NCBI GenBank assembly: GCA_003952965.2
Contig: RXIC02000083.1
Location: 148,721-212,720 of the forward strand
DNA length: 64,000 nucleotides
Direction: 5' to 3'
Source: Morella rubra
Taxonomy: Eukaryota > Streptophyta > Magnoliopsida > Fagales > Myricaceae
A program made the position numbers and the translations under genes. Numbering within the stretch: the stretch's first letter is position 1; the number at the start of each line of letters is the position of its first letter. The notes under the pieces were generated by a model that did no database searches, was not told the DNA's origin, and worked only from the letters and a program-made list of their open reading frames with translations. Of the stretch, positions 23,597 to 36,300 are shown piece after piece.

Positions 23597-26380
23597 ATGG
23601 CAATCGAAACAGGCCGGGTCCTCAGACAATTACCTCCTGGGTATAGGTTCCGTCCGACGGATAAAGAGTTGGTAGGCTACTTTATGAAACATAAAGCACA
23701 TGACAGGTCAGTTCCAGGACTTGAAAATTTCCGAGACATTGACACAATGGAGTTTTACAGTAAACCTCCCAAGAGCTTAGGTACTTTTTCATGTTTCTTT
23801 CTGTTCTTTTTTTTCTTCGTAAGCAAATTTGAGAAAGACCGAACAGTAGGTGATTCGACCCCCACGCCAGATCTACCCTCCCCGAAGGAGGAGGTACCGA
23901 TTGAGCCGAAGGCTTGCTGGAAATATGTTTCTTTCTATTTGGCATTGATATAGAAATATATGTTATACACGCAGCATACACACGAGATCATACTGTTCCT
24001 ATATGTGATTTTGTCCTCTTATGAAATAGCTGAACTCGATAATTATCCCCTTCAAACATGACCCACATACAGTTCATATTCATAGCTACTAGCTAGTTTA
24101 ATATTGGACCAAATGACGCTCCTTGTAACTGAGCTATATACCTAGGAAGGCGGAGGAATCCGTACAAAAGACTGCAATTACTGAGAAGCTATGATCTTAC
24201 TGCTGCCTAAAAATGGATCTTCATCAAAAGTCGAGGGACAGGGAATCCATCTCACCAGATTGTGTTGAAACATGGCATCAGTTTGGTTATGAGTACTGGA
24301 TACATTAATACTCGGTGGGCAGCAGTGAATCCGCAAAAAAATTGATGCGCTCCTCTATGCTCCCTCTGTTGACGAGGTCAAATAGCGCGCTCCCCTTCTT
24401 GAAAAGTTCAGGTCACTGTTGGGAAAAAAGGCGCATATATATCGCCATCTATGCTGCTGTTACTGTGAAGTGGATTGCGTTAGTGTGCAAAGAGCGAAGG
24501 TTGAAGATATTTGATCTGGAAGTAGGGCCTCTCTCGGGATTATCAAAGTCGGAGGTGGCAGTGGTACATGCATTGTAATACTCTAGCATGACAGTGGCTG
24601 ACATCGATCCCAATGTGAAGAAAGCTCTGAAGATGAAAATGGTAACAGAAGCTGATTCCAATGGCAAAGATCCTCGGTGTCAAATTAGGTTCTTTGGATT
24701 GCTGGCCTATATATCTGGATCCGACAGAGCTTAATAGACTAACCCCATTTATTTATTTTTTCTAAGCAAAAAGTGTGACTACCTCAGGAGCTCCCTACTC
24801 TCTATGGAATATTCAGATTGAACCGTGGCTACATAATCGGGAGTTTAGACTGTCATCACAACCACCAAAATGTAATGAATCTTGGTCGTGGAAGGTTTTC
24901 ATCTAAGAACTTCTTGTCCCTTCCTAGTTCCAAGCAAGCGCCAAAACCAATTGAGCTATCACTTTTGGCATAAATCAACCCCACTTATTTGCCAAATGCG
25001 AAACCTTTACCGAGTCTCGGGATTATTAATATTTTGGGTGCAGCTGCTTAGGATCTTTGGAGGGATAGGAGCACGAGACTTGATATTGGTCCAGCGTGTA
25101 CAAAAGTGCACACTCCAAGAAATATGGATGACCCATAATTAAAATACCTGTAATGTATATATATGTACGTCTGTGCGAATGAGAGCCTATTGGGTTTTGT
25201 TTTTCTTGGGTAAATATAGCTTCGGCTCTGTTGGAGTGGGCACTTTTGTGCTGTCTGTGAATTTTGTTTATAATACATTAGGTTACAGAAGATTTATGGA
25301 TATCATTCTATTTTTCCCTGTACGAATATCCGCTGATCTTTTTCTTTTTTTCTTAATGGGTTGTAGTAACATTCTCGAACGGAGAGAGGGAATGGTATTT
25401 CTTTATCCACGAAGAAAGCAACAATATGAGACAAGCAACAGCTGATCGAGTTATTGCAAGTGAAGAAGGGTTTTGGAGATCGAATAAGGAAGAAGAACGC
25501 GTTTATGACGCAAATAGAAATGAAATTGCTGTCAAGAATTTTATGACTTATTTTTCAGGAAGGCCTTCGAAGCCTAGGAAAACACATTGGACAATGGAGG
25601 AGTACCGCTTACTTGTAGGAAGTGAGTCAACTGACCCTGAACAAAGCGTCCAGGTAAAAAGCAAGATCGATCGGTGTTGTTTAATTAGCATGTTGATTTT
25701 TTTTTATATGTATTTTAAGTTTCTAACTAGGAGGGAATTTGTAGCGTTTGACTTTTATGGCTTATTGTAAAAAGTTTCTAGAAAGTTTGAAGTTGGTTTA
25801 GTAGGAAATTAATTTTTATTATAGTTTGTAAAAAAAAAAAATGCATAACATAAATTGATACCATTTTTTATAATTAATTTGTATTGGCCGAGATTGTGGA
25901 AAATATGTATAACATGAGTTGATAGAATTTTTTTTATAATTAATTGTATTGGAGATTGCGAAAAAGTGTAGTTAGTAGACTAATTTTTATTGGTGTATGT
26001 GTAAGAGTTTTCAAAAATTTGTTGTTTATCTCAAAAAATAAAAATTCTTTAAGATAAATTCAATGAAAACTTGAGAATTTTGTAGGATGTCTCAACATCA
26101 ACAATTTTAGACACAAACTTTATTGGAGTTTCTAAAAAAAGTATAATAAGATGAGTACTGATATGATTTTTTATAATTATATTACATTCATGAAGATTGT
26201 CAAAAAGTGTAATTAATAGATTGATTTTTATTAGAACTTGAGATTTTGTTGCCTCAACAATTTTGGACACAGCCCAAATAGGTTCTTACATTACCAATGT
26301 TTATTATTTTTGTCATGCAGCAAGGCCGATGTGTGTTGTGCAGATTGAAAAGGGGGAAGGACTTCGAGACCAGCTTTTAG
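23597..26380 (+). CDS. Short divergent NAC-domain transcription factor, 176 aa
   Basis: Three exons join in phase: 23597..23780, 25367..25653 and 26321..26380 (stop TAG), giving 176 aa. NAC subdomain A is clear (LPPGYRFRPTDKELVGYF, residues about 12-29). Subdomain C starts GEREWYFF, and the later core has YFSGRPSKPRKTHWTMEEYR, the counterpart of the usual YxGxxPxGxxTxWxMHEYR. The last exon gives QGRCVLCRLKR, matching the end of subdomain E. The signature YPNGxRxNRATxxGYWKATG is replaced by a diverged stretch (RQATADRVIASEEGFWRSNK), and nothing follows the domain, so the usual C-terminal activation region is absent. ATG 23597 is preferred over an upstream in-frame Met at 23564 because it directly precedes the domain. 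It is probably a lineage-specific NAC paralogue, perhaps a competitor without its own activation region, or a decaying copy. Confidence 0.75.
24870..24960 (-). mobile_element. tRNA-like SINE remnant in NAC intron 1 (putative)
   Basis: On the minus strand, GATAGCTCAATTGGTTTTGG at 24960-24941 is an excellent tRNA-type A-box region. The expected B-box about 45 bases on is degenerate (AGATGAAAACC). This is consistent with an old SINE or tRNA-derived fragment. No duplication was found at its ends. Confidence 0.4.
25790..26310. repeat. AT-rich repeated segments in NAC intron 2
   Basis: Related phrases recur here with drift: ATAATTAATTTGTATTGG and ATAATTAATTGTATTGGAG, ACAATTTTAGACACA and ACAATTTTGGACACA, AAAAAGTGTAGTTAGTAGA and AAAAAGTGTAATTAATAGA. 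It looks like a decayed internally duplicated non-coding element. No ends were identified. Confidence 0.5.
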
Positions 26381-26474
26381 TTATTAGAATCAAGATCTTC
26401 TCTAAAGGAGTACTGATTATTAGAATCAAGATCTTCTCTAAAGGAGTACTGATTATTAGAATCAAGATCTTCTC
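26381..26474. repeat. 36-bp minisatellite directly after the NAC stop codon
   Basis: Copies start at 26381, 26417 and 26453; two are full and one is partial. The unit begins TTATTAGAATCAAGATCTTC and ends GGAGTACTGA. The first copy starts on the base after the NAC TAG. In the NAC frame each full unit is eleven codons plus TGA, so each copy supplies a further stop. In another frame it reads through as a 12-aa repeat, which I take to be incidental. Confidence 0.9.
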
Positions 26475-27098
26475 TATTAATACTTGTTTGATGGTTCATC
26501 TTCAAGGGACGGATTTATTTTTTTGCTTTTAAATTTATTGCGAGCTACATATAAATAATTTTGGGGTAGCCATTGCTTAATTGCTGCCACACGAAATATT
26601 GTTCTGAAAAGTAGAGATGGCTCGCTACTAAGCTACCTTCTTACCGTGAACGAGTACAACAGGGGGAAAGGAAACCAATCGCAATGCTCGTAATCCAACT
26701 GAAGAAATTAGACAATTAGAGAACACAGTGGGGGAAACCTCCAAAAATGGTGGTGGTTGTATTTTTCTGGGACCAAAATTTGGCATCAATTTGCGGCCGG
26801 CCCTCGGAAGCCGCTAGTCGCCGGTACAGTGCATTTGGTACGAAGTTGTGGCATATGCTCCAGATAAATTAAAAAAATTAGCCCTTTATTTCATCATTAA
26901 TTGTAACTTTAAAGCACTTAACTGGCATCCTCTCCCAAATAAGGAAACGTCCAATCCCTAATTGTCCAACATTAATTACTAATTATGAAACCAACTATTA
27001 TATATTAATTCATAATTTCTATGGACAAAAAAACAAAAGAGAGCATAACGTCATGATCTCGTATATATCCCCCACCATTTTTTTTTTTACCTTAACGC

Positions 27099-28024
27099 CT
27101 ATAAATCTCAAAAAGTGATTACTAATTAGCTCCAAATATTGCTGTCTCTCGCTAAAGAAACCCATTTTGACAAGATGACTCGCCGCCAAACTGTGGCAGC
27201 TTTGGCAACCATTTTGGCTCTGGTCGTTGCCGGCAATGGTGCTTATGGATGGGACTATGCACATGCGACATTCTATGGCGATATGAGTGGCGGTGAAACG
27301 ATGAGTAAGTAAGATTAATTGTCGTGATAATCAAAACAAATGCTGTCAATTCAGATCTTTGTCTTTATCTTTGTGTTTGCGTGCTTCTTCTTTTTTTTTT
27401 GTTTTAGTGGGAGCTTGTGGTTATGGAAACCTACTCGAACAAGGGTACGGTTTGGAGACAGCAGCGTTAAGCACTGCTCTTTTCGACAATGGGGCTACAT
27501 GCGGGGCTTGCTATCAGATAAAATGCACGGGTTCACCATGGTGCAAGAAAGGGGCAGGTACTATCCGAGTAACAGCCACCAACTTCTGTCCTCCAAACTA
27601 TACCAAGACCGAAGGAGTTTGGTGCAACCCACCACAGAAACATTTCGACCTCTCCATGCCAATGTTCCTAAAGATTGCAGAGTACAAAGCCGGTATCGTT
27701 CCGGTTTCGTACCGGCGAGTTATGTGCTACAAGCAAGGTGGGATCAAGTTCGAGTTGAAGGGAAATCCGTATTGGCTACTTGTGCTGGTGTACAATGTGG
27801 GTGGTGTTGGCCAAGTTACTGATGTGAAAATTAAAGGTTCAAATACTGATTGGATACAAATGGTGCGCAATTGGGGCCAAAATTGGCAAACTTTCGCACG
27901 CTTAGATGGGCAGAGCTTGTCTTTCCAAGTGACCGCAAGTGATGGTAGGATGGTGCAGTCTGATAATGTTGCACCGCCCAATTGGCAAGTCAATCAGGCG
28001 TTTGAGGCCGGGAAGAACTTCTAG
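27099..28024 (+). CDS. EXPA: Alpha-expansin, 248 aa
   Basis: A secreted cell-wall loosening protein that acts non-enzymatically on cellulose-xyloglucan contacts during growth. Coding exons are 27175..27304 and 27408..28024 (stop TAG), joined in phase 1 to give 248 aa, the usual size. Residues 1-24 are a signal peptide ([20 protein letters not shown] core). The mature start [18 protein letters not shown] is typical. Domain 1 has [27 protein letters not shown] and the HFD motif in HFDLSMPMF. Domain 2 has [16 protein letters not shown] and [14 protein letters not shown] 27175 is the only Met before the signal peptide. A CTATAAAT box at 27099-27106, included in this span, puts transcription start near 27130. 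Everything looks intact. The alpha group is favoured over beta by HFD and GACGYGN; I cannot say which member. Confidence 0.93.
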
Positions 28025-30683
28025 AGATCTCATGAATAATAATAGGATTTTTATATATTTTCGGCATGGCTAGCTAGCTGCAAGTATTTCTTCAACATGT
28101 TCGGCATGGCTTTACATGCTTATCAATGTTCTTAATTTGCTATGATCCTGTTTGAAAAAATCGTGAATGTGTGCAAAGATCTTCGATTTTTTTTCCTTTT
28201 TTTTTTTTTTCTAAAGAGATTGTGACTTGACAGAGAAAGTGAATTCCTGGGACTTTTAATAGATTTAGACATATAAATCATGAGAAACATATATGAAAAG
28301 ATTTTGATAAGTAAATATATAGGAGATTAAATTATTTTCCTTAGACCATTATAAGCATATATGCATGTTTGATTTACAAAAACAGACTAATTAAATTCAA
28401 GAATTAAGTGCGAATCATCTATATAAAATAATTTATAGCTATGTATAATAATAATAATATGGATACAAAGAATTTGTAGCCAATTTAGGTATAAGTGAGA
28501 AAATCTGCTAGCTGTTGTACAGTGCATGCATGCATGGCATTGCGACCAAAATAGCAAATGACACATGCTAGCTGCATCCAACCTATTTTAGAGTTTCCTT
28601 ACCAAATAAAGCTCCATTAATAAATGAAACTCCCTACAAAAAAAATTACCTCAATCTTCTCTCCATTATAATTAAGAAATAAAGCTCCATTATAATGAAT
28701 TTTCCAATGAAAAAGATTACTTCAATCTTCTCTCCGTTATATTAAGAACACTAATTACATTCTCATTTTAACTTGTCTTTTAATATTAAAATCTTTTGTA
28801 ATTTCTTTTTCAAATTACACTGTACAATTTTAAAAAAGTCAAACACAATGGGCATTGTTCTCTCTCAAGAAAATCCTAAAAATGGCCACCCATCATTTTG
28901 TGCCGAGCTGTTTCATCGTGATCATGGCTTGTGTTGGTAGTGCATGGCTGGTTTGAATAATGTCATGGCTGGGACCATTTTTAATGCTACCTTTTAGGGC
29001 AAGACAACGACACTTTGAACAACCGTCATGTTTTATGTGTCAGAGATCCACATTTGGTTACACTCTGCTTAAAAGCAGGCTGGAGATCTATAGGCCACGA
29101 AGGCAACGTAAACGACTGACCGGCCCACATGTTGATAATCTGAGCCAGGCTTCTAGCATGACTCCCCAGCTGATGGGCCACATGTAATGGGCCGATTCGT
29201 TTAACCGCAGGAATTAAGTTGCTGGCCAATGAGTCGAGTTCATAGAATGACTTGCCTAGAAAACGAGTTTTCCTATATTTTTCACCACTCGGCCCACTTC
29301 CCATACTTCTCTTGGTTTTTCCAACCCCATACTTCAATGAGCTGCTGCCACCGGAAAATCTTGCAACTTGCTTCCTATATCGAGCCGGTTAAAACAATTA
29401 CAAACTCGACCTTTTTCAGTGCCCTTAGAAACAAAGTTTCTCAATTAAGAAAAATCTGAACAAAAATTCAAACCCTTGTCTCTTGCATGAACGATGGGGA
29501 CATACAAAAGTGTCATTTATTGGTAGGGAAAAGATTCCTATACATTTTGTTCTCTTTACAAGGATGTTATAAAGAGGGGTCAAGATTTTAAAAAACAAAT
29601 TCAATAGTCAAAATTGGCTTAGTCAAGTCAAGCTGAGCTCTCTTTGTCCCATCTCATTAAATGAGGTGGCTAATTTTTAATCCTTAGATTTGTTTTTTTA
29701 AATCATACCGGTACTTGTAATAACTTAAAACACAATCTTATGATCGAATTTTTTTCCTAGATTATTATGCCTCAGTTCTACAAACTCGAAAAAGAAGGTC
29801 AATAATCAAATTGCATTGTGCGAACACATGAAGACAAAAAGTTTATATGATGATATCTCCAAAAGCGCTTGCTCAATGATTAAAAGGATGAACCTTAAGT
29901 AGACAGACCATATCTAGAGGTAGACATTAGTTTGAATTCTACTATTTGCAAGCGAGTTCTTGATTAACCATTACCCACTTTCTTTTAACCAGTTCTTGAT
30001 TAACCATTACCCCTTTTAACGAGTTAAGGATATCCATAAGAGAAGTCTTTCCTAGTGGTTAGTCTTCTCTTTCCTAGTGGTGAGTCCTTGTTATCAAAAC
30101 ATATGATGGTCATGGAACAATAATTATAGGATTTGCGACCCACACTTTGATTTTGAGGGGTGCAAGATGTAATCTTTGAAACGCAATTGCAAATGCAACG
30201 TCAAAATTACTAGATTGTACATACACCCTTCAAAAAGAAAAAACATCATAAAAAAAATGAATCACCCAACATTCCCCGATATGTTATGAATGATATTTAG
30301 AACATGAAGTAGGTAATTATAGCCTGCTCCCTATTCATATTTGTTAGCGTTATTAGTTCTGATTGGCGAAGCCCTATCCAACGCCACGCTTACATGGAAG
30401 AGTTATGGACTGCAATACTCTTGATTTGAGCAAGACCATCGCAGCCTGTGCCATAACAAATTACAACAGCCGAATCCATAACAAAAGACAGTTCGTTGCT
30501 GAGTGAGAGAGGGAGAGGCAGGACTAGAAAAGAAAATCAATATCATCAGTAGATTTCGGTGTGCCAAATTCGGTACATCAAATCCCAACAGCAGTAAACC
30601 CCAGACCAACCATGAAACCGCGTCAGAAAAAAAGGGTTCTTCAAAACTGCCATCACAGTTTGCCTTGATCAAACCATGAAATC
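28025..30683. other. Intergenic stretch with small duplications and a SINE-like segment
   Basis: No credible gene. Two local duplications are visible: an AAATAAAGCTCCATTA segment at about 28605 repeated near 28677, and AGTTCTTGATTAACCATTAC at about 29955 repeated near 29991. At 29868-29940 an A-box-like CTTGCTCAATGATTAAA is followed by a B-box-like AGTTTGAATTCT, a possible SINE head. The last few hundred bases should be the Asterix-like gene's 3'UTR. Confidence 0.5.
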
Positions 30684-32789
30684 TTAACTTCGTGTAGCTG
30701 GTCGAGCAGGCCCGAAGTAGTTTGATACTAATCCCATAATAGCAAACCTGATGTTCAGAAATTTTAATGAGATTAAAATAACAGATCGATCAATCTCGTC
30801 ATAATTCTAACAAATTAGAGTAAAATAAGCAAACCAATAACACCATCATATTGAATCATAGCGGGGAAACCAAATACAATGAAGGTTAAAAGTCTTCCAA
30901 AAAAGGAACAAGTATCCTTCTCAGGAACTTGAAGATCACCATCAAACACTAATGTGCACTTTTCCAATGCAAGTTGAACCGAGAGTGAAGCTCCACTAAA
31001 CACTTTTGACTACTGGAATCCTCTATACTTTAGCTTATTCCGTTTCTCCAATGTGAGTAATATATTGTTCTCCAATTATAGGCCAATATTTTGCACACAA
31101 TAAAAAAGAGGGTTCCTCCAACGAGAATGGCATGGACTGCTTGTTTTTATTCTATTCGAATATGGGTATATCTCAAATATCTAGAAGTTGAGATGATGTA
31201 GACTATTCATGCATATTTTTGGTCTTCTCTTCTTGCATAAAAGAAAAAAAAAAAAAAAAAGAAAAAGAAAGGGTTTCGAGTCTTTTGGCAACTCTATAAG
31301 CTGCACAACTCATCCCTAGACCGAAATAGTCATTTCCGAGGCTTTCATCTAAATGTCAGTGACATCTTTTGGCACCCTTCCTCCATATCCTGTGGGATTA
31401 CACTTGTACGATGAGCAGACATGCTGTCACCCCGCCCCATCAAACCCCACACCAAAGAAAAAGAAGTGCGCAGTAAATTAACCAAGCTTGAAAATGTATA
31501 ACTCACACCTGGTGCAGTCTCAATTTTGCTAAAATTCAGAATTAGGCCAACACAATCGGTAAAATAATTATTTGGAACCAGATGTCTCAGATCCAGCCAA
31601 TGACAAACTAGAAACCACAAATTTCTAGTATCTCCAACATGCTTAATCAAGCACAGTGTTAGGGGTTCTTATATTAAGGGTGTGTTTGCACACCAAAATT
31701 TTACACTTCTTAAAATTTTAACACAATAAAAAATTACAATATAATTTCTCTCTCCCATCAAATCATTACTTTTTACTATAATAAACATTAAAAATCATCT
31801 ATTTCTTCACTTTTTCACCAAATCCAATACCCAAAATTTTAACCTCCCAAAATTTTACAAACAAACACACCCTAAGGGTCCTTATCTCTGCAGTCATTGA
31901 TGAAATTCAGATGAACCAGGAAAACAAAATCCAATCCTCTACGTGACAAAGACAAAAAAGTTTGAAAACTAGTTTAGACAAGGGAGGGCGGCGGAAGAGA
32001 TAAAAAATTCGCTTCTAGCTCCCAACACTCACCAATCCCTAGGCATTAATTTCACCTAAAGGGGTGCTAGAATCTTAGTATTATCAGACAAAGAGGAGCT
32101 CGCAGCACTCCATCGCTTAAAAACTGATGCTTTAATAACTATGACCATGGCCCATGACCTTATTTACCAACCTACTGCAAAGCATAAATTCATGCCTCAA
32201 CGAAATAGTATGTGAAAAGCCGGCATAAGTACCAGCATACTATAGTGTTAATTGAAAGAGGAAACATACATCATTGCCATGGAGATCTGCTTGAGGTCAT
32301 TTTCGAAGTTCCGCATGTTAGCGAGCGATTGTGCACAGAATATAATAGCAACCCAGGAGCACAGCTTGTACTGCACCAACAAAAAATTACTCAAATTACC
32401 AACAAGAATTCATTTTGTGAGGTCCTCCTTTACCGTTATCGTATTACCAAAAACACCCAGATGTTCACAACGCAAAAAGCAAGATATGTACCTATGAACA
32501 CATGGAAATACAAACATATACATATATGCGCGAGCGCGCAATTAGATCATAGAAATGAAAGGACAAAAGATTTCATTTTGATATATGGATGTGATTGGGA
32601 GAGGGGAAGTGTATGATGATTCGGGATACGAACCCTGAACATGACACCGACGACGCCGAAGATGACGGCGATGAAACCGGAGTAATCGACGGGCAGATCT
32701 TGCTGGGAAACAGCCTGTTGGACGAAGGGCTTCGCCGCCAATGGCTGACGGGGATCGTTTGCCGATGTTGCATTCCCGTGCGATGACAT
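30684..32789 (-). CDS. Asterix-like ER membrane protein (UPF0139), 106 aa
   Basis: Asterix (WDR83OS in animals) works with CCDC47 in the PAT complex, which shields membrane helices during insertion at the ER translocon. The plant role is inferred from family. Three exons join in phase: 32789..32634, 32370..32270 and 30747..30684 (stop TAA), giving 106 aa, the family length. Exon 1 starts MSSHGNATSANDPRQP and continues PVDYSGFIAVIFGVVGVMFR, with the conserved DPR and a first hydrophobic segment. Exon 2 has SWVAIIFCAQSLANMRNFEN and DLKQISMAMM. Exon 3 has FAIMGLVSNYFGPARPATRS. Hydrophobic stretches correspond to the family's membrane helices. It is divergent from the next gene, with start codons 584 bases apart. 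Confidence 0.92.
31678..31872. mobile_element. Tourist-like MITE in the Asterix-like intron 2
   Basis: A 195-bp element with terminal inverted repeats GGGTGTGTTTG and CAAACACACCC, flanked by the trinucleotide TAA on both sides (31675-31677 and 31873-31875). The GGG..GTTTG terminus and 3-bp TAA/TTA duplication mark the PIF/Harbinger Tourist group. The interior is AT-rich and non-coding. Related sequence occurs near 39.1, 48.5, 51.9 and 54.9 kb. Confidence 0.85.
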
Positions 32790-33373
32790 CTTTCGCTTTC
32801 TCTCCGGTACTCGATTCCTTTCGAGATATCTCTCTCTCTGCGCGACTATCGACTGAAAGCGGCAACGGATCCAAGTGACTTTCTATTACTATATCCTTTT
32901 TTTAGTTTTTTGAGGTAACTGTAGTGGCCAGTGGCATCAATTTTATGTATTTAAATATAAATCTTGTGAACTTAATTAGCCGATAATTATTTGGTTGGAA
33001 AAAATACCGTAAAATAAGTTTAAATATATCCATCAAATTTTTCTTTCTGTATAATTTTAAAAAAATAAATAAAAATAAATATATGGGACAATATTAAATA
33101 ATATAAAATTTGTTTAATATATTTATCTTTCATTAAATTAGAAATATAGGAAATTGAGAGAGTATCCATTTACAAGATAGGAACCAAACTTTTCTTTGAT
33201 AAGGAAGTATACACACGTGTTAGTCCAGCGACCTGTAGCACAAGTATTTTTAAATTAATTTAACCTAAAACGACTTGTAGCACGGGTAGAATCCCTTTCG
33301 AAATCAGCTGTATCATGATTTTCAAGAACGACCCCATGGTCGCGTAATCTGCGTACTGACTTTGGCGTCATCA
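32790..33373. promoter_or_regulatory. Shared divergent promoter region
   Basis: The 584 bases between two divergent start codons must hold both promoters and leaders. The centre (about 32935-33170) is very AT-rich, with several TTAAATATA-like runs. I see no strongly placed TATA box for either gene, which suits a housekeeping bidirectional promoter. Confidence 0.45.
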
Positions 33374-36300
33374 ATGGCGGAACAACCTGGAACCCCAGTA
33401 ATGGAAACCCCGGACCCACTAGCACTTTCTTGTTCTCGTTCTTCTTCTTCTTCTTCTATTTCAAGACCACCACCGAGCCCCAGCGCTAGCCCTTCACCAC
33501 TGCCTACATCAGTGAACAGGCTATGGAGGCCAGCCGCGCAGCGAAACCTCCGAAACCAGTGGTCAAAACTGGCCTCTCTCAGGCAACAGTGGGTTTCTTC
33601 TTCATCCAGTGGAAAGTCCCATGCTAACTCTCTCGTCAATGCCTATCTCTCTCAGAGGTATTCGACATTTCTTTTTTCATTCTGTATGGCTTATGTTTAT
33701 AATTTCATCGGAGATTTCTTTTGCCTATTGTGTTGTGGGCCTATTGTATCATTTTCCAAGGTAGTGTTGGGGTTTGGATGTCATCCTCCGTTCGGTTGCT
33801 GAGATAAAAAAAATAGGAAAAGAGGATAACTTTCAAGTTTTTAGTCCCCTTGGACCATCCATTTTGATATGAAGCTTTATTTGAACGATACTGGATTTTA
33901 CTTTTCCGTTACTGTGGGTTGACTTTGATATGAAGTCTGGCTTCAATGAAGTTTTTGTTTGTATATTAGTGAGTTCGCACGTACCTGAAAATTCAGGATC
34001 ACCATCTGTTGATAATTGATTCAGATACATTCCTTCGATGGAGCTGGGTGTTCTAGGTGATATGCCTGATATAAGAAATAAAGCCTGTCGGAAATTGTTT
34101 AAGCAGCAGGTAATTATTCCTTGCACGTATTGCTAATTGCTTCCCATGTGGTAGTGCTTGAGATTTTTTCAGATTTCTTGCCTGAAGATAATCTTTTTAG
34201 TTGCATTTCAGGAAAATTTAGTGAAAATTTGACATTTTGCTCTCATAACTTAATCTCATTTTGGGATTTGCAAATATTTGTAAAAGCATAGCCAGTGCTT
34301 AATTTCTCAGAGTTCAGATGGAAAATTAGCGAATTAGGGTGGTATTCTCAAAACTTGTGATATATGCCAAGGGAAATGTATCCATGAACTTGTTGCGGAC
34401 CGTTCTCTCTCCACCCCCCCCCCCCCCCCCCCCCTCCCCCCAAACCCCCCAAAAAGGAAAACTCAGATGATAAAGAGCAATAAACAATTATGCAAGCATT
34501 GAAATCGAATTACCTCATCATTTTTTATTAAGATCAAATGGCAATAATATGCCACACCTTGGGAGCTTAACTCCCACTTCATCACATCAACCTTGCACAG
34601 CTCTTTTGTTGTGCATATGTTATTTTACTATCATGTCACATTTTCTTGGAATTGGCTTGGAATCTTATCTAGGTTACTATGCATCGCAGATATGTCCTAC
34701 TTTGAACATCAACCATGCGAGAATGATCTTTCTGCATGGTTTCAGCAGATTTGCTGTAATTGATTTAATCTTTCTGGTCTTTTAAATAGTTGAACAAGAT
34801 CAATTCAAAAATGTGCTTTAGTTTTTTAAAATCATTAGAGGAGGTTTAGACTATCATGCAGACAAGGGTCTCCTATATATGTGAACTTAATATTGTTGAT
34901 GGTACATCCACTCTGGTTTTTGTTTCTCTGGCGATTCTTACTGATTTTTTTTTTTTCAGGAAATTTATCGGAGCAATCTTCTGGCATCATACAAAGACAT
35001 GGTGTGTACGCTTACCGGATTTTATTAATTTCTGCCAAAATTGATTTGTGTCTCTTCTAACAGGATGTTGGTATTTCCAATTTTTGCACTGCATTTTTTT
35101 TTCATTTCAGATAAGTTGCAGCCATGCTGCTACAGTTATGTAGATATTTGGTATTGTCAAATCATCTTTGCCATGACATAAACCAAAAGTGTACCATGTT
35201 TGTTCCAAAATATCATATTTGTCCATCTAAGAAAATATCTTATCCTTTTTCATGAGAGAATTCAATGGTTTCCTTAGAAACTACTATCTAGAGATATGTT
35301 TTGAGTGGGATTTTCTTGTGTGGTCAAAATTTTGAAAAAAATCCAAACTATAATTCAAAAGTTTGGCGTTGATCATGTTTGCCACCTAATGCAAAGCTAA
35401 TATTTCCACTCTATTCTGAAACCTGACAGTATGGTTGATTCTTCTTCTTTTTTCATTCTGTCTGTATTATAAGCACAAAATCTATAATTTGGTGTTTCTA
35501 TAATCGTTTTATTTGACTGGACAAAATATTTTCTCTGGAGGATATATGAAAAGTTAGTAAAGACTAATAGGGTGCATGTGCTATTTATTCCTACCCAAGT
35601 CAGTGTGCCAAGAGATATTTCTGGAAATGTCAAAATTATTATCTGCATGTTTTTGAGTGATGTATAGAGTTCTTTGGATATGTACTCTATGTTTTATTTA
35701 GCCATCTGCAGGTGGCTGCTGTAACTCAAATGGTGAACGTTAGCAGATGCATGAGATGTTTCCAAAAAGGGACAAGCAATAGTACCCTCGTACAATTTTC
35801 TTGTTCTTCTGAAGATCAGAGTGACACTGGAGATGGTGGTGGAATCTCAGTCTTTACATTTTTGTCAATCGCCTCTCATGGTATATGTTTTCAATTATTT
35901 TGACTATATCTTGTGCTTTTCGTATTAGTCAATGTTTGTGTCCATGCCAATTGGCTTGCTGTTATGCAAGTACGTAGTAATTCCAAAGAAGCTTCGACAG
36001 GATGGAATGGAATATCTCTGAGTAATCTTGTAAATTTTCTTGGTAATTAGTTGTTCTGGTGGATGACTTTTGCATGGAAGTTTGACACAAACCAGTTTGA
36101 AAAATTTAGCCATCCCCTGCCATGTCTGTGTTTCATGATGAAATTGTATGTCAACTATGAAACCGTTGTTTCCCCTAAATCATAGAGATAATTGACAGCA
36201 GAATGTTCTAGTTAATTGATAGAGAAAGAAAGCAACAATGTCAAGTCAATGAAATCTGGTCAGCAGTTGCTGGATATTTGATGGTGTGCAGTGGGGCTTA

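Noticed and set aside
24315-24578. 87-codon frame in NAC intron 1
   Set aside because: No family resemblance, no splice link to either NAC exon, and surrounding sequence looks like transposon debris.
28960-29337. 75- and 103-codon frames on opposite strands
   Set aside because: No similarity to known proteins, no splice signals in a sensible arrangement, and low-information intergenic sequence around them.
30403-30672. Minus-strand frame starting IKANCDGSFEEPFF, reminiscent of a LINE RNase H motif
   Set aside because: Only the first few residues fit. The rest does not align with RNase H, and the position matches the 3'UTR of the Asterix-like gene.
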